Numbered from the stretch's first letter, positions 34,986 through 44,672 are shown. The stretch is 64,000 nt of DNA from Marivibrio halodurans (GCF_017963645.1 NZ_JAGMWN010000010.1:1-64000); one strand, 5' to 3'. A program made the numbers and translations. The notes: generated by a model from the letters alone, not told the origin.

Positions 34986-35850
34986 CAAGCCCCATGTGGA
35001 CGAAATCTCGGGCGTCGAGACCACCGGTCACGAGTGGGACGGCATCCGCGAATTGAACAATCCCCTGCCGCGCTGGTGGGTGTGGATCTTCTACGCCACG
35101 ATCGTCTTCTCGATCGGCTATGCGATCTACTATCCCTCCATCCCGCTGTTGAACGACTTCACCAAGGGCGTGGGCGGTTATTCCAGCCGGGCCGAGCTCA
35201 ATCAGGAACTCGACGCGGCGGCGGCGGCCAAGGCGGGGCTTCTGGCACGCCTCGCGGAGACCGACGTCACCGAGATTCCCTCGGACCCGGAGCTGATGCG
35301 CTTCGCGGTCTCCGGCGGGGCGGCGGCCTATCGGGTCAATTGCTCGCAATGCCACGGATCGGGCGCGCAGGGCGGCTTCGGCTATCCCAACCTGAACGAC
35401 GACGCCTGGCTGTGGGGCGGCGATCTGCAATCGCTCTACACCACGATCGCGCACGGCATTCGCTTCGAAACGGACGACCAGACCCGCTATTCCGAAATGC
35501 CGGCCTTCGGGCGGGACGGGATCCTGGACCGCCAGCAGATCAAGGCGCTGGCGCTCTATGTCCGCTCGCTCGCCGGCCTGGATGACGGCTGGGTGGACGC
35601 CGGGGAGACCGAGCAGAGCTTCCTCGACAACTGCGCCGCCTGCCATGGCGAGGACGGCAAGGGCATGGCGATGATGGGCGCGCCGAACCTGACCGACGCG
35701 ATATGGCTCTATGGCAGCGAGACCGACCAGATCATCCGCCAGATCAGCGAGCCCCGTCACGGCGTCATGCCGGCCTGGGGCGACCGGTTGGGCGATGTGA
35801 CGGTCAAGCAGCTTACCCTCTATGTCCATCAGTTAGGCGGTGGCGAGTAA
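34978..35850 (+). CDS. ccoP: cbb3-type cytochrome c oxidase subunit III (diheme)
   Basis: The 290-residue subunit has a hydrophilic N-terminus, one membrane helix (PRWWVWIFYATIVFSIGYAIYY region, about residues 30-52), then two c-type heme domains with CSQCHGSG (~125) and CAACHGED (~220), each followed by Met-bearing loops (YSEMPAFG, GVMPAWG) that give the sixth ligands. It accepts electrons from cytochrome c or the bc1 complex. It overlaps ccoQ by 8 bp. Confidence 0.97.
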   Translation: MSDKPHVDEISGVETTGHEWDGIRELNNPLPRWWVWIFYATIVFSIGYAIYYPSIPLLNDFTKGVGGYSSRAELNQELDAAAAAKAGLLARLAETDVTEIPSDPELMRFAVSGGAAAYRVNCSQCHGSGAQGGFGYPNLNDDAWLWGGDLQSLYTTIAHGIRFETDDQTRYSEMPAFGRDGILDRQQIKALALYVRSLAGLDDGWVDAGETEQSFLDNCAACHGEDGKGMAMMGAPNLTDAIWLYGSETDQIIRQISEPRHGVMPAWGDRLGDVTVKQLTLYVHQLGGGE

Positions 35851-35881
35851 CCCGCCCCCTTCTCAAGATGCGAGACGTGCC

Positions 35882-37480
35882 ATGAGCACAGCCGATTCAG
35901 CCGCCGATCGTGCCGCCGGCGACCCCGTTTCGCGGAGCGGCGGCCCCGACCGCTACGATGTCGAGCCGGTCAACCGCCGCGACCGGCAACAGCCCCTCTA
36001 CGCGCCGAAGAAGAAGATCTATCCGAAGCGCGCGGAGGGGTATTTCCGGCGGCTGAAATGGCTGATCATGGCCGTCACGCTGACGATCTATTACGTTACC
36101 CCCTGGCTGCGCTGGGATCGGGGGGAGTTCGCGCCCGATCAGGCGGTCCTGATCGACCTGATGAACCGGCGCTTCTATTTCTTCATGATCGAGATTTGGC
36201 CGCAGGAATTCTACTATGTGGCCGGCATGCTGGTGATGGCGGGAATCGGGCTGTTCCTCGTCACCAGTTCGGTCGGGCGGGCTTGGTGCGGCTATGCCTG
36301 TCCGCAGACGGTGTGGGTCGATCTCTTCATCTGGGTCGAGCGGCTGGTGGAGGGCGACCGCAACAAGCGCATGCGCCTCGACCAGCAGCCCTGGGGGCCG
36401 GGCAAGATCGCCAAGCGCGTGGTGAAGCACGGCATCTGGCTCGCCATCGCGGTGGCGACCGGGGGCGCCTGGATCTTCTATTTCGCCGACGCGCCGACGC
36501 TCTTCACCGACCTGTTCACCGGCGAGGCGGCCGGCATCGCCTATTCCACCGTCGCGGTCCTGACCTTCACCACCTATACGCTGGGCGGTCACATGCGCGA
36601 GCAGATCTGCACCTATATGTGCCCCTGGCCGCGCATTCAGGGGGCGATGCTGGACGAGAACTCGCTGACCGTCACCTATAACGACTGGCGGGGCGAGCCG
36701 CGCTCGCGCCATCAGAAGAAATCGGCGCATGAGGGCCGGGTCCTCGGGGATTGCGTCGACTGCAATGCCTGCGTCGCCGTCTGTCCGATGGGCATCGACA
36801 TCCGCGACGGCCAGCAGCTGGAGTGCATAACCTGCGCGCTGTGCATCGACGCCTGCGATTCGGTGATGGGGAAACTCGGCCGGCCGGGTGGGTTGATTTC
36901 CTACGCCACGCTCAACGACTACAACGCCAATATGGCGTTGGCGAAGGATTCGGCCGGGCGGATCGACCCCGCGCGCGTGCGCCGGGCGGACGGCACGCTC
37001 TCCGACGCGGTGCGGCACACCACCTGGCGCTCGATCATGCGGCCGCGCACATTGATCTATTTTCTGGTCTGGGCGGCCATCGGTCTGTTCATGGTCTGGC
37101 ATGTGTCGGCCCGCGAACGCCTGGACCTCAACGTCCTGCACGATCGCAATCCGCAGTTCGTCCAGCTTTCCAACGGCGATGTGCGCAACGGCTACACCAT
37201 CAAGATCCTGAACATGATGCCGGAGCCGCGCACCCTGCGCCTGACGGTCGAGGGGCTGCCCGGCGCCCTGATGACCATGCCGGGGGCGGGTGACGCGCCG
37301 CGCCGGGCGATCTTCCTCGACGCCCGGCCGGACCAGCTTCGCGCGCAGCGCATATTCGTGCAGGCTGATCCGGATCAAACCGGCGCCGGCGATCACGGAA
37401 TACGGTTCCGCATTCATGACGTCTTCGGGTCCGAGGACGCGTCCTACGAGGCGAGCTTCGTCGCCGGTGATGGGAGATAA
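35882..37480 (+). CDS. ccoG: Cytochrome oxidase assembly ferredoxin-like protein CcoG
   Basis: The 532-residue membrane iron-sulfur protein has several hydrophobic helices and cysteine motifs WCGYACPQTVW, CTYMCPWPRIQ and a pair of 4Fe-4S sites, CVDCNACVAVCPMGID and CITCALCIDACD. A C-terminal periplasmic Ig-like (FixG) domain ends the protein. CcoG reduces Cu(II) to Cu(I) for CcoN maturation. The ATG at 35882 is chosen as the start of the conserved part. Confidence 0.95.
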   Translation: MSTADSAADRAAGDPVSRSGGPDRYDVEPVNRRDRQQPLYAPKKKIYPKRAEGYFRRLKWLIMAVTLTIYYVTPWLRWDRGEFAPDQAVLIDLMNRRFYFFMIEIWPQEFYYVAGMLVMAGIGLFLVTSSVGRAWCGYACPQTVWVDLFIWVERLVEGDRNKRMRLDQQPWGPGKIAKRVVKHGIWLAIAVATGGAWIFYFADAPTLFTDLFTGEAAGIAYSTVAVLTFTTYTLGGHMREQICTYMCPWPRIQGAMLDENSLTVTYNDWRGEPRSRHQKKSAHEGRVLGDCVDCNACVAVCPMGIDIRDGQQLECITCALCIDACDSVMGKLGRPGGLISYATLNDYNANMALAKDSAGRIDPARVRRADGTLSDAVRHTTWRSIMRPRTLIYFLVWAAIGLFMVWHVSARERLDLNVLHDRNPQFVQLSNGDVRNGYTIKILNMMPEPRTLRLTVEGLPGALMTMPGAGDAPRRAIFLDARPDQLRAQRIFVQADPDQTGAGDHGIRFRIHDVFGSEDASYEASFVAGDGR

Positions 37481-37485
37481 CGGCC

Positions 37486-37968
37486 ATGTTGCGATCGATC
37501 TTCGCGCCCGCGCGCTTCACCGGCTGGCACATGGCGGGGGTGCTCGGCCTCTTCTTCGGGACGATCATTCTGGTGAACGCGACGCTGGCGATCTTCGCGA
37601 GCGGTACCTGGACCGGCCTCGTGGTCAAGAATTCCTATGTCGCGAGCCAGCATTTCAATGAAAGCATGGCGGCGGCCGAGGAACAGGCCGCGCTCGGCTG
37701 GAGCGGCCGTCTCGCCCTGCATGGGAACCGGTTGGAGTTCCGCCTGACGGATGCCGACGGCGCCCCGGTGGCGGTGGAACGCGTGGTCGCCAGCCTCGGC
37801 CGGCCGGCGCATGAGGGGGCGGATCACGACGTGCTCCTCGCGCCGCTCGGCGACGGCGCGCATGGCGCCACCGACGTGCTGGCGCCCGGCCCCTGGAAAG
37901 CCGATTTGGTCGCCGATCTGCCGGGCGGCGGCGTGTGGCGCATGCGCTATCGCTTCACGGCCAAGTAG
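37486..37968 (+). CDS. ccoH: Oxidase assembly protein CcoH/FixH
   Basis: The 160-residue protein has one N-terminal membrane helix (HMAGVLGLFFGTIILVNATLA) and a periplasmic FixH domain, with the conserved VKNSYVASQHFNE just after the membrane. It starts 5 bp after ccoG. It works with CcoI in copper delivery to, and stable assembly of, the cbb3 oxidase. Confidence 0.93.
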   Translation: MLRSIFAPARFTGWHMAGVLGLFFGTIILVNATLAIFASGTWTGLVVKNSYVASQHFNESMAAAEEQAALGWSGRLALHGNRLEFRLTDADGAPVAVERVVASLGRPAHEGADHDVLLAPLGDGAHGATDVLAPGPWKADLVADLPGGGVWRMRYRFTAK

Positions 37969-38012
37969 ACCGGGCCGAGTTCGGCCGCGATCCGGAAAGG
38001 ACGGTTCCGCAG

Positions 38013-40307
38013 ATGAGTTGTTGCCTGCCGACCAGCGAGAGCGCCGCCGGCGCCGCCGCGCCCCCGCGCGAGGCGGTGCTGGCCGCCAGCCGCGACCTGG
38101 GCGACGGCACGATCGAAAGCCATTTCGCCGTCCCGGCGGTCCATTGCGGCGGCTGCATCCGCGCGGTCGAGGGGGCGGTCGGCGCCCTGGCGGCGGTGCG
38201 GACCGCGCGCCTCAACCTCTCGACCAAGCGGCTCGCCGTTACCTGGAGCCGTGAGGCGGCCGATCCGGCGGCGGTCTTCGTGGCGCTCGACCGGCTCGGC
38301 TATGCCGCCCATCCGGTGGAGGCGGAGAGCGCGGAGGGCGATCCGACGCTGAAGCGCCTGATCCTGCAACTCGGCGTCGCGGGCTTCGCGGCGGGCAATA
38401 TCATGTTGTTGTCCGTTTCCGTCTGGTCGGGGGCGGAAGGGACGACGCGCGATCTGTTCCACTGGATATCGGCCCTGATCGCGATTCCAGCGGTCGCCTT
38501 CTCCGGTCAGGCCTTCTTCCGGCCGGCGGCGGCCGCGCTCGCGCGGGGGCGGCTGACGATGGACGTGCCGATCGCGCTCGCCGTGCTGCTGGCCGTGGGC
38601 CTCAGCCTGTTCGAGACCATGACCCATGGGGCGGAAGCCTATTTCGACGCATCGGTCAGTCTGCTTTTCTTCCTGCTGATCGGCCGGACGCTGGACCATG
38701 TGATGCGGGAACGCGCGCGCAGCGCGGCCTCCGCGCTCGCCCGGATGACGCCGCGCGGTGCGCGCGTCGTACTGGCGGACGGCACGCGTGTCTGGCGCCC
38801 GCTGTCGGAAATCGCGGTGGGCGACCGCCTCGTCGTCGCGGCGGGGGAACGCGTGCCGGTCGATGCCCGCGTCGTGGATGGCGCGGGCGAGGTCGATTGC
38901 GCCATCGCCACGGGCGAGAGCCTGCCCGTCGCGGCGCGCGAGGGCACGCGCCTGCCCGCCGGTGCCCTCAATCTGAGCGGGCCCTTGACGCTGGAGGCGG
39001 AAAAGCCCGCCGCGCGGTCCTTCCTGGCCGAGATGACGGCGATGCTGGAAGCGGCGGAGAGCGCCAATCCCCGCTTTCGCCGCATCGCCGACCGGGCGGC
39101 GGCGATCTATGCCCCGGCGGTGCATCTGGCGGCCTTGCTCACCTTCCTCGGCTGGGGTGTCCTGGGCGGGGACTGGTATCTCGCGATCAAGATCGCGATC
39201 GCGGTGCTGATCATCACCTGTCCCTGCGCGCTCGGCCTCGCGGTGCCGATCGTCCAGGTGGTGGCGGCCGGGCGTCTGTTCCGTCACGGCATCCTGGTGC
39301 GCGACGGCGCGGGGTTGGAGCGGTTGGCCGAGATCGACCGTGTCGTGCTCGACAAGACGGGCACGCTGACCGTGGGGCGGCCGCGTCTGTTGAGGGCGGA
39401 GGCCGTGCCGGACGACACGCTGGCATTGGCCGGTGCCCTGGCGGCGGGCAGCCGACACCCCTATTCGATGGCGATCCGCGCGGCGGCGGTGGCGCGCGGT
39501 CTCGACGTCCCCGAGCGGTTAGGCGAGCGATTGGAGGATATGCGGGAGGAGGCGGGCCAGGGCCTGACCGCCCATCGCGCGGACGGCGCCGTCCTGCGCC
39601 TCGGGCGGCCGGGCTGGGCGGCGCCCGGCGCGCCGGAGGAAGGCGACGAGGCGAGCGTGCTGCTCTCCCTCGACGGACGGGTTCTCGCCCGATTCGCCTT
39701 CGAGGATGCGCCGCGTCCCGGCGCGGCCGGGGCCGTCGCCTGGCTGGAGGCGCGCGGCGTCATGCCGGAAATCCTGTCCGGTGACCGGCCGGGTCCCGTC
39801 GCGGCGACCGCGCGGACGCTTGGGGCCGCGCGCTGGCGCGCGGGTCTGACCCCGGCGGGGAAGATCGACCATATCCGCGCCCTTCAGGCGGCGGGGCACC
39901 GGGTGCTGATGGTCGGCGACGGCATCAACGACGCACCCGCGATGAGCGCGGCCGACGCCGCCATCGCCCCCGGCACGGCCGCCGACATCGGTCGGCGCGC
40001 GGCCGGGTTCGTCTTCCTGCATGAGGGGTTGGAGGCGGTGCCCATCGCGATCCGCGTCGCGCGTCGGGCGAAGCGATTGGTTTTCCAGAACTTCGCCCTG
40101 GCCGCGCTCTATAACATGATAGCCGTGCCGCTGGCGGTGGCGGGCCATGCCAGCCCGCTGGTGGCGGCGCTGGCCATGTCGGGATCCTCCATCCTGGTGG
40201 TCGCCAACGCGCTGCGGCTTGATCCGCGGTCGGTGGACCGGCGCGATCCGGCGTCACGGTCGGATGAGACCGCCCGGCGGGCCGGCCTCGCGGAGGTGCG
40301 GCCGTGA
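38013..40307 (+). CDS. ccoI: Copper-exporting-type P1B ATPase CcoI/FixI
   Basis: The 764-residue P-type ATPase has an N-terminal CC pair, one heavy-metal-associated domain with HCGGCIRAVEG (about residues 48-58), the translocation motif CPC in IITCPCALGLAVPI, phosphorylation DKTGTLTVG and hinge VGDGINDAPAMSAADA. CcoI/FixI transports Cu(I) for insertion into CcoN and is distinct from detoxifying CopA. GGAAAGG lies upstream of the ATG. It is followed with a 4-bp overlap by ccoS. Confidence 0.95.
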   Translation: MSCCLPTSESAAGAAAPPREAVLAASRDLGDGTIESHFAVPAVHCGGCIRAVEGAVGALAAVRTARLNLSTKRLAVTWSREAADPAAVFVALDRLGYAAHPVEAESAEGDPTLKRLILQLGVAGFAAGNIMLLSVSVWSGAEGTTRDLFHWISALIAIPAVAFSGQAFFRPAAAALARGRLTMDVPIALAVLLAVGLSLFETMTHGAEAYFDASVSLLFFLLIGRTLDHVMRERARSAASALARMTPRGARVVLADGTRVWRPLSEIAVGDRLVVAAGERVPVDARVVDGAGEVDCAIATGESLPVAAREGTRLPAGALNLSGPLTLEAEKPAARSFLAEMTAMLEAAESANPRFRRIADRAAAIYAPAVHLAALLTFLGWGVLGGDWYLAIKIAIAVLIITCPCALGLAVPIVQVVAAGRLFRHGILVRDGAGLERLAEIDRVVLDKTGTLTVGRPRLLRAEAVPDDTLALAGALAAGSRHPYSMAIRAAAVARGLDVPERLGERLEDMREEAGQGLTAHRADGAVLRLGRPGWAAPGAPEEGDEASVLLSLDGRVLARFAFEDAPRPGAAGAVAWLEARGVMPEILSGDRPGPVAATARTLGAARWRAGLTPAGKIDHIRALQAAGHRVLMVGDGINDAPAMSAADAAIAPGTAADIGRRAAGFVFLHEGLEAVPIAIRVARRAKRLVFQNFALAALYNMIAVPLAVAGHASPLVAALAMSGSSILVVANALRLDPRSVDRRDPASRSDETARRAGLAEVRP

Positions 40308-40546
40308 ACCACCTCGTCCTGCTGATTCCGGCGGCGTTGCTGCTTGGCCTGCTCGGCCTCGCGGCGTTTCTCTGGTCCCTCAAATCCGGTCAGTACAACG
40401 ACCTGGACGGCGCCGCCTGGCGCGCTATCACGGACGAGGAGGAGGACCGGACGGCCGGGCCGGCGGCTGGTCCGGCGGCTGGGCCGGCGGCTGGGCCGGC
40501 GGACGGGGACGAGAGGCCCGCGCGGGATCGCGCGCGCGGCGGCTGA
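40304..40546 (+). CDS. ccoS: cbb3 oxidase maturation protein CcoS
   Basis: The 80-residue protein starts at a GTG (40304) overlapping the ccoI stop. One membrane helix (LVLLIPAALLLGLLGLAAFLW) is followed by the family core SLKSGQYNDLDGAAWRAITDEE. The C-terminal tail is unusual: 12-bp repeats encode PAAG units. CcoS is needed for heme b/copper incorporation into CcoN. It ends the cluster, 5 bp from the convergent cobW gene. Confidence 0.93.
   Translation: MNHLVLLIPAALLLGLLGLAAFLWSLKSGQYNDLDGAAWRAITDEEEDRTAGPAAGPAAGPAAGPADGDERPARDRARGG
40460..40507 (+). repeat. 12-bp tandem repeat in the ccoS tail
   Basis: CCGGCGGCTGG(T/G) occurs three times with a fourth diverged copy (40460-40471, 40472-40483, 40484-40495, 40496-40507), encoding PAAG. 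It extends CcoS beyond its normal end and keeps the frame. Confidence 0.85.
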
Positions 40547-40551
40547 AAAGT

Positions 40552-41610
40552 CTATTCCGCCGCCGCCGAGGCTTCCTCCTCTCCCCGGATCGTCGCCTCG
40601 ATCGCCGCGCGGTCCAGGCCGGTGCGTCCGATCACCACGATCTCCGACCGCCGCGCCTCGTCCGTGCGCCAGGCCCGGTCGAAATAGCGTTGCAGGCGCG
40701 GTCCGACTCCCTGGATCACCTCGCGCCGCTCCGCGTCCGGCCGGTCCAGGAAGCCCTTGATGCGCAGGATGTCGTGGGCGGCGACGGCCGCGCCGATCCG
40801 TCGTTCCAGCGCGCCCACATCCTCGATCGCGGGCAGGCGCATGGAGAAACTCTCGAAATCGTCATGGTCGTGGTCGTCGCCGACATCGTCATGATGGCTC
40901 GGCCGCGCGTCGAGGTCGGATTCCGCCGCCGCGCCGAGGCCCAGCAGCACCGCCGGATCGACCGCCGCGTTGCTGGCCCGCACGGTGCGCACGCCCGCGC
41001 GCAGCTTGGCGGCCAGATCGGCCGACAGCGCCTCCATCGCGTCCGCCGCCAGCAGGTCGGTCTTGTTCAGCACCACCATGTCGGCGCAGGAAAGCTGGTC
41101 CTCGAACACCTCCTCAAGCGGGTTCTCGTGGTCGAGCGCCGGGTCGGCCTCGCGCTGGGCCTGGACGGCGGCCTCGTCCTCGGCGAACTGACCGGCGGCG
41201 AGCGCGGCGGCATCCACCACCGTGATCACGCCGTCGACCGTCACCCGCGCGCGCACCTCCGGCCAGGAGAAGGCCTTCACCAGTGGTTTCGGCAGGGCCA
41301 GGCCGGACGTCTCGATCAGGATATGCTCCGGCGGTTCCGGCCGGGCCAGGATGGCCTCGATGGCGGGCAGGAAATCGTCGGCGACGGTGCAGCAGATACA
41401 GCCATTGGCAAGCTCGACCACATCCTCTTCGTCGCAGCCCTCGATTCCGCAGCCCAGCAGCAATTCCCGGTCGATGCCCAGATCGCCGAACTCGTTGATC
41501 AGGAAGGCGAGGCGGCGGCCCCGGCTATTCTCGATCATATGCCGGATCAGGCTGGTCTTGCCCGCGCCGAGAAAGCCGGTGACGACGGTCGCCGGAATTC
41601 GCTGTGCCAT
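40552..41610 (-). CDS. cobW: CobW-type metal chaperone GTPase
   Basis: The 352-residue G3E GTPase has Walker A GFLGAGKTSL, the metal-binding GCICC motif (about residues 71-75), the NKTD guanine-specificity motif, and a His/Asp-rich loop HHDDVGDDHDHDD (~240) for metal binding. The C-terminal CobW_C domain starts near DHDDFESFSM. In cobalamin clusters it is thought to supply cobalt to CobNST. No cobN is in the window; cobU is immediately upstream on the same strand (52 bp). Confidence 0.92.
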   Translation of the reverse strand: MAQRIPATVVTGFLGAGKTSLIRHMIENSRGRRLAFLINEFGDLGIDRELLLGCGIEGCDEEDVVELANGCICCTVADDFLPAIEAILARPEPPEHILIETSGLALPKPLVKAFSWPEVRARVTVDGVITVVDAAALAAGQFAEDEAAVQAQREADPALDHENPLEEVFEDQLSCADMVVLNKTDLLAADAMEALSADLAAKLRAGVRTVRASNAAVDPAVLLGLGAAAESDLDARPSHHDDVGDDHDHDDFESFSMRLPAIEDVGALERRIGAAVAAHDILRIKGFLDRPDAERREVIQGVGPRLQRYFDRAWRTDEARRSEIVVIGRTGLDRAAIEATIRGEEEASAAAE

Positions 41611-41662
41611 TTGCTGTTCACTCCACCTTTATCGCCGGCCGGCGGCTCGATGCCGACCGCGT

Positions 41663-42235
41663 CTATCCCTTCATCCGCAGGGCGAGGCCCGCGGCCATGA
41701 ACTCCACCCGGTCGGCCATGGCCGCCACCTGCTGGTGCAGCCGCCCGGCCTCGTCCCGGAAAGCCCGGGCGAGCGCATTGTCCGGCACGATGCCGAGGCC
41801 GACTTCGTTGGAAACGACCGCGATGGGCCCGGCCGCGTCCTCGCGCGCGACGGTCAGCGCCGCGATCAGATCGGCGCCCGCCGCCTCCACGTCATAGTCC
41901 GCCAGCATCAGGTTGGTGACCCACAGGGTCAAGCAATCGACCAGCAGGACGGTGTCCGGCGCGGCCGCCGCCGCGATCGCCTCGGGCAGGTCCAGCGGCG
42001 CCTCGCGGGCACGCCAATGGGGGCCGCGCTCCGCCTTGTGGGCCTCGATCCGCGCGCGCATTTCCGCGTCGTGCGCCTGGGCCGTCGCGATATAGATGGG
42101 CGTCAGGCCGCGTGTCGCGTGCGCTTCTTCCGCGATCGCGATCGCGCGGGCGGTCTTGCCGCTGCGCGCGCCGCCCAGCAGGAAATGCGTGCCGCGTGCA
42201 AGCGGCTCCGGGGTCGGCCAATCCATTTCGCTCAC
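41663..42235 (-). CDS. cobU: Adenosylcobinamide kinase / guanylyltransferase
   Basis: The 190-residue bifunctional enzyme (CobU/CobP) has the P-loop FLLGGARSGKTARA, the RIEAHKAERG segment carrying the guanylylated His, and VDCLTLWVTNLM followed by VVSNEVGLGIVP. It phosphorylates adenosylcobinamide and transfers GMP to it. The GTG at 42235 overlaps the upstream stop (GTGA); an ATG lies 9 nt further in. It is part of a minus-strand group ending in cobW. Confidence 0.95.
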   Translation of the reverse strand: MSEMDWPTPEPLARGTHFLLGGARSGKTARAIAIAEEAHATRGLTPIYIATAQAHDAEMRARIEAHKAERGPHWRAREAPLDLPEAIAAAAAPDTVLLVDCLTLWVTNLMLADYDVEAAGADLIAALTVAREDAAGPIAVVSNEVGLGIVPDNALARAFRDEAGRLHQQVAAMADRVEFMAAGLALRMKG

Positions 42236-42780
42236 GATCCCAATGTTCCGATCGCCGGCTGGCCCTGGATCCCGCCATCGACGACGCTCGGCCGATCCGC
42301 GCCGATCACGATCGCCTGGAAGACCAGCGCGCAGTTGACCGGCAGGTCGAAGGGCGCCACCTCGAATCCCCGCTCATGGACGCTCACGCCCGGGGGCGTA
42401 TCCGGCGCGGGGCCGAAATGCTCGACATAGCGGGCGTCGATCATCCGCGCCCCGGCCGGGAAGGCGACGGTCAGCGGGCGCAGATGATCCCCCGCCGAAA
42501 TCGATAGTCCGCCCCGGTTCATCACCGCCAGCCGCAGCAGGTACGCCTCCCCCTTGGCCTTCCCCATCGCCTTCGCGGCGTCCTCCAACATGGCGGCGAA
42601 GCTTCGGGCCAGTTCCGGGTTGGCCGCGCCCGCCGGCTCGCACACGAAATCGTAGCAGTAATCCCAGTCGAGCGGCGCATGGCGCGGCCGCTTGGCATAG
42701 CGCCACATCACCAGGAAGAAGCCGAGTACCAGCACGGCTCCGATCCACCATTGCGGCTCGCTCAGATGCTGCTGCAGCAT
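42232..42780 (-). CDS. Single-pass membrane protein of unknown function
   Basis: I do not recognise a family. The 182-residue product has one membrane helix (WWIGAVLVLGFFLVMW, about residues 11-27) and a soluble domain with DWDYCYDFVCEPAGAANPELARSF, then MNRGGLSISAGDHLRPLTVAFP. The latter wording resembles accessory proteins that describe saturated binding surfaces, but that is not enough for a call. The start at 42780 directly follows the stop of the upstream epimerase gene by 10 bp, and its stop overlaps cobU, so it is in the same operon. Confidence 0.65.
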   Translation of the reverse strand: MLQQHLSEPQWWIGAVLVLGFFLVMWRYAKRPRHAPLDWDYCYDFVCEPAGAANPELARSFAAMLEDAAKAMGKAKGEAYLLRLAVMNRGGLSISAGDHLRPLTVAFPAGARMIDARYVEHFGPAPDTPPGVSVHERGFEVAPFDLPVNCALVFQAIVIGADRPSVVDGGIQGQPAIGTLGS

Positions 42781-42790
42781 CGCCCGGGCC

Positions 42791-43717
42791 CTAGTCCGGC
42801 CGTCCGGCCGGATGGTGGGACTCATTCTCGGCGGCCTGTTGGGCGGCCAGCCCCTCGCGATAGGTGGGGTAGGCGAGGCGCACGCCGAGCGCCCGCTTGA
42901 TGCGGTCGTTCCGCACCCGCTTGTTGTCGCGATAGAAGCTGCGGGCCATGTCGGACAACTCGGCCGCGTCGAAGGGGATTTCCGGCGGCGGCTCCACCCC
43001 CAGAAGATCGCAGGCATGCGCGATCACGTCCTGGGGCGGCGCGGCCTCGTCGTCGCAGACATTATAGGCCGCCCCGGCTTCCGGCCGGTCGACGGAGGCC
43101 TCCAGCACGGCGGCGATATCCTCGACATGGATGCGGCTGAAGACCTGCCCCGGCTTGACGATGCGGCGGGCCCGGCCCTTGCGCACCGTGTCGAGGGCGC
43201 TGCGCCCCGGCCCGTAGATCCCGGCGAGGCGGAAGCGCATCACCGGCCCCAGATCGCCGAGCGTGTCCCATGCCCGTTCCGCGTCCACCCGGCGTTGGCC
43301 GCGCGCGCCGGTCGGCTCCAAGGCGCTGTCCTCGTCGACCCATCCGCCGTCCCGGTCGCCATAGACCCCGGTGGTGGAAAGATAGCCGATCCATTCATAG
43401 GGCGCGCCCGCCCGGATCGCGGGGCCCAGCGCCGCCAGCGCCGGGTCGCCGCCCTCGACCGCCGCCTCGCCCCGGCCCGGCGGGATGGAGGAGAGCAGAT
43501 GCGTCGCGCGCGCGCAGGCCGCCTCCGCCCCCTCGAACGGCCGGCCCGGCGCCGCGCCGAGGTCGAGCACATGCGCGCGAATGCCTTCCGCCTCCAACCG
43601 GGCGGCCTTCTCCGGGGTGCGGCATGTCGCCTCGATCGCGAAGCCGCGCGCGCGCAGACGCGCCGCGAAGGCGGCCGCCGAGAAGCCATGGCCCAGGATC
43701 AACAGCGTCTTCGTCAT
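42791..43717 (-). CDS. NAD(P)-dependent epimerase/SDR protein (YeeZ-like)
   Basis: The 308-residue Rossmann protein starts MTKTLLILGHGFSAAAFAARL (nucleotide-binding GxGxxxxxxA), continues with SSIPPG, YLSTTGVYGDRDGGWVDE (the active-site Ser/Tyr region) and RLAGIYGPGRS. This matches the YeeZ/atypical extended SDR group, often labelled NAD(P)-dependent oxidoreductase. The substrate is unknown. It is first of the minus-strand group with the membrane protein, cobU and cobW. Confidence 0.8.
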   Translation of the reverse strand: MTKTLLILGHGFSAAAFAARLRARGFAIEATCRTPEKAARLEAEGIRAHVLDLGAAPGRPFEGAEAACARATHLLSSIPPGRGEAAVEGGDPALAALGPAIRAGAPYEWIGYLSTTGVYGDRDGGWVDEDSALEPTGARGQRRVDAERAWDTLGDLGPVMRFRLAGIYGPGRSALDTVRKGRARRIVKPGQVFSRIHVEDIAAVLEASVDRPEAGAAYNVCDDEAAPPQDVIAHACDLLGVEPPPEIPFDAAELSDMARSFYRDNKRVRNDRIKRALGVRLAYPTYREGLAAQQAAENESHHPAGRPD

Positions 43718-43814
43718 GGCCTCGGGTCCGTTGGAATCCGGCGCGGACGGAATTCAGGGCGGGCACGCATCGCTCGGGCTTGCGCGCGAGCCTCGGGACG
43801 GCGACTTTAGGGCC

Positions 43815-44672
43815 ATGTTCCGCGCCCCTCAACCCACCGTCCGCCGATCGTCTCGCCGCGCGCTCCTGCTCCCCGTCCTGCTGGTCACGGTGTTCGCGGC
43901 GCCCCCCGCCGTCGCCCAGCAGATCGAGACGCTGGAGGTGCGCGAATACGAAGCCTGCATGCAGCTCGTCAATATCGAGCCCGACCGGGCCTTCGAGCGC
44001 GCCCTGCAGATGCAGGATTCGGGCTTCGGCGCGCCGGCGCGGCATTGCGCGGCCGCCGCGCTGGCCGCCGGGGGCCATCACGAGGAGGCGGCCAAGCGGT
44101 TCGAGGCGCTGGCCGCCGACATGCCCGACAGCGCGCCCGCCAGCATCGTCGCCAATATCCTGGGACATGCGGGGATATCCTGGCTCGCCGCCGGGAAGCC
44201 GGGGCAGGCTTATTCAGTGCAGACGGCGGCCCTCGACCTCGCGCCGCGTTCGGCCGATATCCTGGTGGACCGGGCGATGACGCTGGACGAGTTGGATCGG
44301 CTATGGGAGGCGGTCGACGACCTCGACGCCGCGCTGGAGATCGATCCGGGGCGGGTGGATGCGCATGTGCTGCGGGCCTCGGCCTATCGTCAGCTCGATG
44401 TGCTCGACCTCGCGATGGAAAGCGTGAACCGCGCGCTGAAGCTGGAGCCCGACGATCCGGAAGGTCTGCTGGAACGCGGTATCATTCACCGACTGAACGG
44501 CGATCTCGACGCCGCGCGGGCCGATTGGATCAAGGTGATCGAACTGCATGACGGTCGCCCGGCCGCCGAGATGGCGCGGCGCAATCTCGACCGGCTGGAT
44601 TTCGGCCCGCCGGAAGAGGACGGGACGCAAGACGGGCAGGCCGGAGAGAACCAGGCGGACCCGGCGGAGTGA
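43815..44672 (+). CDS. Exported TPR protein
   Basis: The 285-residue product has a signal peptide (RRALLLPVLLVTVFAAPPAVAQQ) and TPR repeats covering residues ~75-260 (for example AVDDLDAALEIDPGRVDAHVLRA and AMESVNRALKLEPDDPEGLLE), with an acidic Gln-rich tail. Periplasmic location is predicted; the role is unknown. It is divergent from the epimerase gene (97 bp) and convergent with gshB. The start ATG at 43815 has no strong ribosome binding site, but the signal peptide begins there. Confidence 0.8.
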   Translation: MFRAPQPTVRRSSRRALLLPVLLVTVFAAPPAVAQQIETLEVREYEACMQLVNIEPDRAFERALQMQDSGFGAPARHCAAAALAAGGHHEEAAKRFEALAADMPDSAPASIVANILGHAGISWLAAGKPGQAYSVQTAALDLAPRSADILVDRAMTLDELDRLWEAVDDLDAALEIDPGRVDAHVLRASAYRQLDVLDLAMESVNRALKLEPDDPEGLLERGIIHRLNGDLDAARADWIKVIELHDGRPAAEMARRNLDRLDFGPPEEDGTQDGQAGENQADPAE